From contig OZ038469.1 in assembly GCA_964036295.1 (NCBI GenBank), positions 15,681,591-15,745,590 of the forward strand: a DNA stretch of 64,000 bases. The letters are read 5' to 3'. This stretch comes from Plumapathes pennacea (Eukaryota > Cnidaria > Anthozoa > Antipatharia > Myriopathidae). The notes beneath the pieces are model-generated. The model had not been told where the DNA came from and did not search any database. It saw only the letters and a program-made list of their open reading frames with translations. Shown piece by piece: positions 57,799-64,000 of the stretch (positions within the stretch are counted from its first letter, which is position 1; each line of letters opens with the position of its first letter). The position numbers and the translations under genes were made by a program.

Positions 57799-60700
57799 AT
57801 GTGGCTGCTGCTTACAGCAATTTTCGCTTTGGTAATTGTGGGCGATTGTTCTTGTAGTCTTGTTTGAATTATGTTTACTTGACCTGTTACATATCTTAAC
57901 AGGTCTGTTTAATCTTTTTTCTCATCAGTTTTGTGGTCATCAAGGTGCAGGTATGTCTTTTATTTTTATGGTTTTTCTGTGTGAATTATCCCCTGATCGT
58001 CAAGTACTGCTGTGTTCCATTGCACGGATTCTTTACTGACCTTGAGGTGGTTCGAAATTTTCGTCATGCATTTAAGTAAAAACATCGTTTTAAACAGTAT
58101 CAGCATTTACCTGCGTGATAGTTCTTTTTATTCAGTTAAACCACTCTGTTGAGAATGCAACTCAGTAGATCAGAGTAAAATGTCGGAAGGATAGCAGTGT
58201 AAACTATATTGTTCGAATGGCATTTTATTTTTGTAATTGGTCAAAACTCACTTGGAAAAGCGGAGGTTACTATTTGTATTTTTGGTGTATCTATACCCCA
58301 GTACGGAAGAATCGTAGTATGTTTTTTTCGAAGGCGTAGAGGCTATCCAGTGGATGAAAATGTCAGTGACGTCGCTGGGAACGCAATCGGTCGTCCGCGT
58401 CATCTCTTATTTCTAATATTAGGTTTGGGTTCAATTAAATAAAAATGCTTCTTTTAAAAGTTGGACCGTTATTCTAACGCCACTATAAACGCATTTTAAT
58501 CTGACCAAAGTCTGTAAAAATGTTCCGGATTCATGTCTCAAATACATAGCTCTAATAGCATTTATTTTGCGTTTTGTAATTTTTTTTTTAATTGGTCATG
58601 AACGTTTTTCTTTTTTTTATTTTCTGCAAACTCGAATTTCCCTGAAATTACCAAATGTTCCTCCAAAATCTGTTCCAGATTTTCAGCGCTATTGTTTCGC
58701 TATTTCTGAGGTAATATAAGCATTAATCACAAATCGCGAAAATTATAGACGGCCATAATTTTTATCCCGGTCATATTTAGTCAACAATGAATTGTCGGAA
58801 AAACTGCAAACTTCAGATAACTTTGCATTTATTGTTTTGCCACTATATTTTATCGCCAAATTCATACGTAGAAAATATTCTATACTCGCGTGCATATTAA
58901 CCCTTTCACTCCCAAGAGTGATCAACTTCCATTTTCTCTTTTCAGTCTCCCATGGGGAATTTGGCATTTGATACCTTGCACGAATGACAGCTGACTAAAA
59001 CATCAATTCTTATTTCATCACTCATACATGTTCTTCTCATCATGAATCTGCATTTTGAGCTTGTGAGTGAAAGGGTTAAAGGGCCCTCTCAGCCAATTCA
59101 ATGTCTTTTATCACATTCGTTCTGGAAATGTGTAAAAAATAGTCAAGGTTGAATATCATTCAGAACACGAAAAAAACTTCACAAATCAAAGGAAAAGTGA
59201 GTAGCACTTTTCAGCAAAAGAAAACTAATATTCTTCTCAAACGAGTTGAATGGAAGTAGATTGCTATTTATCTGTCGACTTTTGGGGCCTCTAAAATGGC
59301 GGATCAAGGATTTCGGCGCGCAAAGGATTGTGGTTGAAAGGGCCCATAGAGTGACGAGAAACTTAAGGCCTATTACACAAAGCCTCTCGACATACTAAAT
59401 ATACCGCGCGGAGACGGACGAATTCTATCGTGGAATGTTGATGATGTCTCTCACGCGTGAGTGGAGCGAAATGTTTGAACATTGCCTAACGCCAAGAGAG
59501 CACGAGGTACTAAGCTAACGCTGAAGAGTAGCTCAAAACTAGCGTTTTCATTATCAGTATTTTCATATTGTCGAGAGGCATATGGCAATATTTATGATTC
59601 TGCAAGCAGCGTTTAAATTAACGCTGTCACTATTTAAAAACGTCTTGCAGAATTTACGGGTGACAGAAAAATTTACTATTTCTCTCTCTCTCTCTCTCTC
59701 TCTCTGTGTCTGTCCACCTCAGGTTATTCAGTCTATGACAATACAGACCATTACTGGGACTTTGAACAGACTCCAGTGAGTGACGCTGTAGACCTCCGAA
59801 CATCACGAAAGATAATAACCCACGACGTGGTTCAGAAGATACGTTCTCCCAGTCAAAATGCTATCCGTGTGACCGAAAAGGCTTGGGTTGATCTTAACTT
59901 GAATACTGCTCAGATCCCATGCCTTTTAGATCCATCGAATTGCACGAATGGCCTGACGGTTTCCTTGCTTCTGAAGAATAGACCTCACAATAATGACGAC
60001 AAGCAACATTTGTTCGGAAACCCGCTCGTTTATAGAAACTTTAGTCGTGGCGTCGGTGTGTTCTTTCTGCATAGTCTCTGGCAGTTCAACGTTCATGTTG
60101 TGAGCAGTAAACATGTTTGTCGTATGCAATATGGCCGGATTCCTGTCCTTTGGAACTTGTTGTCCTTCAGGTGGACCAAAGATGGAACTTTAAGCGCGTA
60201 CATTTGGGGCTCCAAAATACATCATAAACACATAACATGTGAGCAAGCTTCAGGAGTTGCAGCGCAGGCCAATAACTATACACTTGGGTATAATTCCAAA
60301 TCGACGGTAGACTATGACGACATAGCAATATGGTACAAAGCCTTGACCGATGTCGAGTTGCGGTCGATATGGGACGATTTGTTTGGTTGGTATTATACTG
60401 CAATGGATTAAAACTGTTATTAATTTAAAAATATGAACCATTGCAGTCCTTATAATTACTTGCTCTATTTTTTGTTTTCTTTCGGAAACTTTTGTTTGAC
60501 AACCGCGGTTCTAGTGGGCGAATTGAGCAGAAACATAGTCAGTTGTACCTGTGACTTGTCTTGCAACGCTGACCACAACATTTTGAGACAAGTTGCAAAG
60601 TACAATCCCGTGCCTCACGGAGCAACAAGACCACGCAACATTGCGAAAAGTAGGAGACTGTTCAACTTTTCCAGCAGCTCGTCTCGCCGAAAAGTCGGAC

Positions 60701-63700
60701 TTTTTCGTTGCGTTTCAAGTTGCAAAGAGGGGTGTCACACACGCAATTTTTTCGGCTGCAAATTTGTCTCGCATAGGCGTTGCACTGCAAGTTGCGAGAA
60801 AATTTGCCTCGTGTGAAGTGAAGTCAAATATAAAGGCCTTTTATCTAAGGAATCATAGAATCCTTCCGCCTGTATGATGTTTTTGTATTTTTATATATTC
60901 GCAGGAACCAATGGCGGAGGAACAAAACTGAATGTTGAGGTCACGTTTGGCAACAATCCTTTGAGTGGTATACCCTCGATCGCTGAGGAAGATCGACTGC
61001 AGAATCAAATGAAGACGGGGGTAACTGTTTCAGATAGTTAGCATAAAGTGTACTCAGGGGAGGGGGGGGGGGAGGGATAGCGTCTCCAGAGCGAGGGTAG
61101 CCGATCAAAGTGATCTCTTTTATTTTGCTTGCGTCACTCGTTAGAACCAGTTAAGGGACAAATGCATATATGGTATGTTCAAACTTAAGTGGACCAACAA
61201 TTAATAATTTTGTTTTTATTTGTTTCTTGAATTAAAGTGTGTTGTTTTTGTTTTGTGTTTTGTTTTTGTTTTTTGTCTCCAGCTCCAGAACATTTACCAC
61301 GCGTCAAACAGATTTACCTCGGTTGAGGTCAACTCCTACAGGTGAGAAAGCACGCAATTGTTGTCAGTTTTAAACCTGAAGATGAGAAATTTTTGTTCAC
61401 AAACTATTTTAGTGAACTGTACATCTTTTCTTTTCTGCAGTGTAGACAGTTTGAAGGCAAATGTTACTCTGCAGTTTAAATTATTCTGGACAAACGAAAG
61501 TTTACTATTGGCTGAAGCACTGGGCGGCGGACACATTACAAGCAGCTCCAACGTGACAATTACGCAGTGTTTTTCAGATTATTTGGGTAAGTTTGACTCC
61601 CGTTGCAGGGCCTAAGTGGCGATGGCGTGTTCTCGCACTGCTGACTGGTTTGTAAAACCAATCGCACTTATTTGGTTTTTGTTTTTGTTTTACTCCTACT
61701 TCTAATTGGTCGTACGTGTTTTTGCTCGCCTCAATGATTGGCTCTGTGATTGCTTTGGTTTTGGTTTTCGACAGTCATCCAAAAAGCGCTCTATCTCGTG
61801 ACTGATATATTTGCATCTATCTATCTGGATCGCACTGTATTCTGGGAAAGTTTGGCTCAAAAAAGTGAGCACCAGGTTTACAATATCCGCCATTTTGCAT
61901 TTCAAGCTTGGAGCTTGGTAGATGTGTACGTTTTAGAACGGTCAAAAGTTAACTGAGCTCTAAGCGTGAAGTGCAAAATGGCGGATATTGTGGAGTTGGT
62001 GCTCACTTTTCTGAGCCAAACCTACCCAGAATACAGTGCGACCCAACCAAAAGCCGGAACTCTTGATGCGTGTATTTACTTTGACACTTAAATAGCTCCA
62101 TTGGTTTAGTTTCCCATATAGCACTTATCTCTCTACAGAGCACTGTATGCCACTTCATATATACTCTGTTGAACCGGCAAGCAATACGAAATTTAATATA
62201 CACTTTAAGGAACCATCTTGCTATGACTCTTGGCAACGTCTTGCGTACTACGTATTTTACAAAGCGGCATCCGAAACAGATTGGCGAAAACAGTTTATTC
62301 GGACTTGCTATAGCCACAAGAATCCTGCAAAAGCCAGTGTCCATAGCCTGCAACCTTATACCAATTACACGGTCATGCTTATGACGTTAACGTTTCAAGG
62401 ACCAAACATCGCAACCTGGCCACCAAGAACCGTCTTAACATTGGAGGACAGTAAGTAATTTAATTTCTTTCATTTATGTACAAGTAATGCAGTACCAGGG
62501 GCCAATTCAATAAAGCATTTACAAGTTGGACTAACTCCTCTGCACGTTAAAACACACTCCAATCCAACACCATGGCCAAAAGCAGTTACAGCTATGCATG
62601 CGAAACCGGTATCTGTAATATTTTTCAGGCTTTTGCTTGATTAGAGTCCGTTTATTGGTGTTTAAATAATGGTCCAACTTGTAAAATACACGTGTAAATG
62701 TTTATTGAATTGGCCCCAGGACGGGCAAAATAATTGTTGGTTTTCATGGCGCGGCTGACATTGTCAAAATATGTTTGTTTGTTTTTTGTTTTTTTGTTTT
62801 TGTTTTTGTTTTTGTTTTTTTGCGGCCGTTCGGTCACCTTATTTTTGAGTCAGCGGTCATTGCACAAAATTGTGGATTGAAGTGCAGATTTTGTAGTTCA
62901 GTGTAACGCCCCAACCCCGTTCCCAGGCTCTTTCATCTCGTTGGTAACGCCCTTGTAAAACCTCAAGACGATTACAAATAATAGTCAAGAATATCAGTTG
63001 TACTAAGATCGATACTCAACTAAAAATGTGTGCATTTTCTATAACAAATTTAAGCTGTACAGAAGGAAAACAAGGCTTGTACACCATCGAACTAAAATAA
63101 GTTTAATTAGACAGCCATGGTTACGAATGTTGATCAGCAGAAATGACGTCAAAAACGTATTTCTGCGGTGTCATGGCGGCAACTTCTCAGCTTCACAGCT
63201 TCTCTACAAAACAGCTTTACATTTGTGAAAGTGCCTCCAACATGGCCGCGCTATCTATTGGTTGACATTGGTTGAAATACAACCATGCGTTGTTCAAATA
63301 GACCAATCAGCAGCAATAGCAAACACCATTGCCATTGTTACATCTGTTGGGTTCTGTTACCAGAATGGTGGACATATAACCGGGAACTGTCTGTTTGTCT
63401 GTCTGTCTGTCTGAGAATTTGAACTTGACGTTTCGAGCGCTAGCCCTTCGTCGGAACAAGTACTTGCTCCCTCGAAGAACGTCAGCTTTAAATTCCCCTA
63501 CGGTGTCTAACTTTCACACATCGACCCTTAGTTGATTCAATATACACGCTATTCTCTACGCCGATGCATCTACAATGAGTTGCAAAATTGTTGAGACGTT
63601 CTTTCAAACTAATGATAAATTTCGCGTTTGTTCCTTTAGCTTTAAGTAAAATTGCGCTCAATCTGATTATTTTCCCCTCCCCCTTTTCAGTGTTGATCCT

Positions 63701-64000
63701 GTAATACTGTGTAACAGATTTGGGCGCTCAAACAACATTGCAATAGGGGGGAGGGGAGAAGAGAAGCAAACAAGTCCAAAGTCGAAAAACAGGGCGAAAA
63801 TGATATAAAGTGTCTCAACTGTTTTTGCAGCCCGTTGTAGTTCTCCTTGGTGCTAGTTTTTCAATGTGTCTGTCTGTCGGTCTGTTCCTCTGAGTGTTTT
63901 ATTATTATTCTTTCTAGAACCAAACAAACATCCGACTGTCACCAACGTTACGTTGTCGGCCAACAACGAAATCATAATCAAGTGGGATCCTACTAGTATA
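57799..64000 (+). CDS. Secreted/membrane protein with signal peptide, LamG-like, SEA-like and FN3 domains (partial, runs off the right edge)
   Basis: Exons: 57799-57831, 57929-57950, 59723-60385, 60905-61020, 61283-61341, 61441-61586, 62139-62450, 63918 onward. All joins keep frame. Exons 1-2 give a signal peptide (MWLLLTAIFALFCGHQGAG). Exon 3 is a LamG-like jelly-roll domain ending in the typical YDDIAIWYKALTDVELRSIW motif. Exons 4-6 look like an SEA domain (LNVEVTFGNNP, QNIYHASNRFTSVEVNSYR, ANVTLQFKLFW) without an obvious GSVVV cleavage site. Exon 7 is a fibronectin III domain (YYVFYKAA, LQPYTNYTVMLMT). Exon 8 starts a second one (SANNEIIIKWDP). The whole part seen is extracellular. Such combinations occur in adhesion receptors, but the class is undecidable without the missing 3' end. 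The donor after exon 3 (G then gttggt) is weak, and reading through gives a stop at 60409-60411. Confidence 0.85.
58899..59077. mobile_element. Fold-back element with AACCCTTTCACTCCC ends
   Basis: Ends aaccctttcactcccaag and the inverse cttgtgagtgaaagggtt. Same family as 10960-11168. It lies in the intron between exons 2 and 3 of the LamG/SEA/FN3 gene. Confidence 0.65.
61828..62043. mobile_element. Fold-back element with ~70-bp arms in the FN3 gene
   Basis: The left arm includes gatcgcactgtattctggg and aatatccgccattttgca; the right arm is the inverse (gcaaaatggcggatatt ... cccagaatacagtgcgac). It ends about 95 bases before FN3 exon 7. Confidence 0.75.
62498..62717. mobile_element. Fold-back element with GGGGCCAATTCAATAAA ends
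   Basis: Ends ggggccaattcaataaa and tttattgaattggcccc. A diverged end of the same family lies at about 43868-43970 in channel C intron 6. Confidence 0.7.

Noticed and set aside
60433-60877. Two overlapping frames between LamG and SEA exons
   Set aside because: They share repeated caagttgcaaa motifs in both orientations and look like decayed repeat DNA in an intron.

Overview
The window is animal nuclear DNA, AT-rich and dense in introns. It most likely comes from an anthozoan cnidarian (a coral or sea anemone). The main reason is three four-domain voltage-gated channels with Asp-Glu-Glu-Ala/Ser pore residues, the Nav2 pattern expected for invertebrate and cnidarian sodium-channel relatives. 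The species cannot be named from the sequence alone.

Layout from left to right: (1) 294-454 (+), the last coding exon of a sterol C14-reductase / lamin B receptor family gene. (2) 1974-15096 (-), Nav2-like channel A. (3) A gene-free gap of about 10 kb. (4) 25079-37699 (+), Nav2-like channel B. (5) 39613-53746 (+), Nav2-like channel C. (6) 54443-54739 (-), a single-exon dynein light chain roadblock gene. (7) 57799 to the right edge (+), a secreted or membrane-anchored protein with a signal peptide, a LamG-like domain, an SEA-like domain and fibronectin III domains, cut by the window end. A and B are head to head; B and C are head to tail.

The three channels were rebuilt exon by exon. Each has 23 recognised coding exons, with the same intron positions and phases. 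Fourteen of the 21 internal exons have identical lengths in all three, so the cluster arose by duplication without intron gain or loss. The assembled frames close: B gives 1570 residues, C gives 1690, and A gives at least 1553 with its N-terminus unresolved. The four selectivity-filter residues read D/E/E/S in A and B and D/E/E/A in C. The III-IV linker carries MLL where vertebrate channels carry the IFM inactivation particle.

Two introns in each channel carry minor-spliceosome (U12) signals. One lies just before segment IS1 and the other between IVS1 and IVS2. The IVS1-IVS2 intron is AT-AC in all three genes. The IS1 intron is GT-AG in A and B, but in C it appears to begin with AT and end with AT.

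Introns and intergenic DNA are full of short fold-back elements (MITE-like, several with 3-bp TAA/TTA or 2-bp TA target duplications), a tRNA-derived SINE, a perfect 63-bp inverted repeat, an alternating 111/105-bp tandem array and many microsatellites. No prokaryotic features, CRISPR arrays, rRNA or intact tRNA genes were seen.
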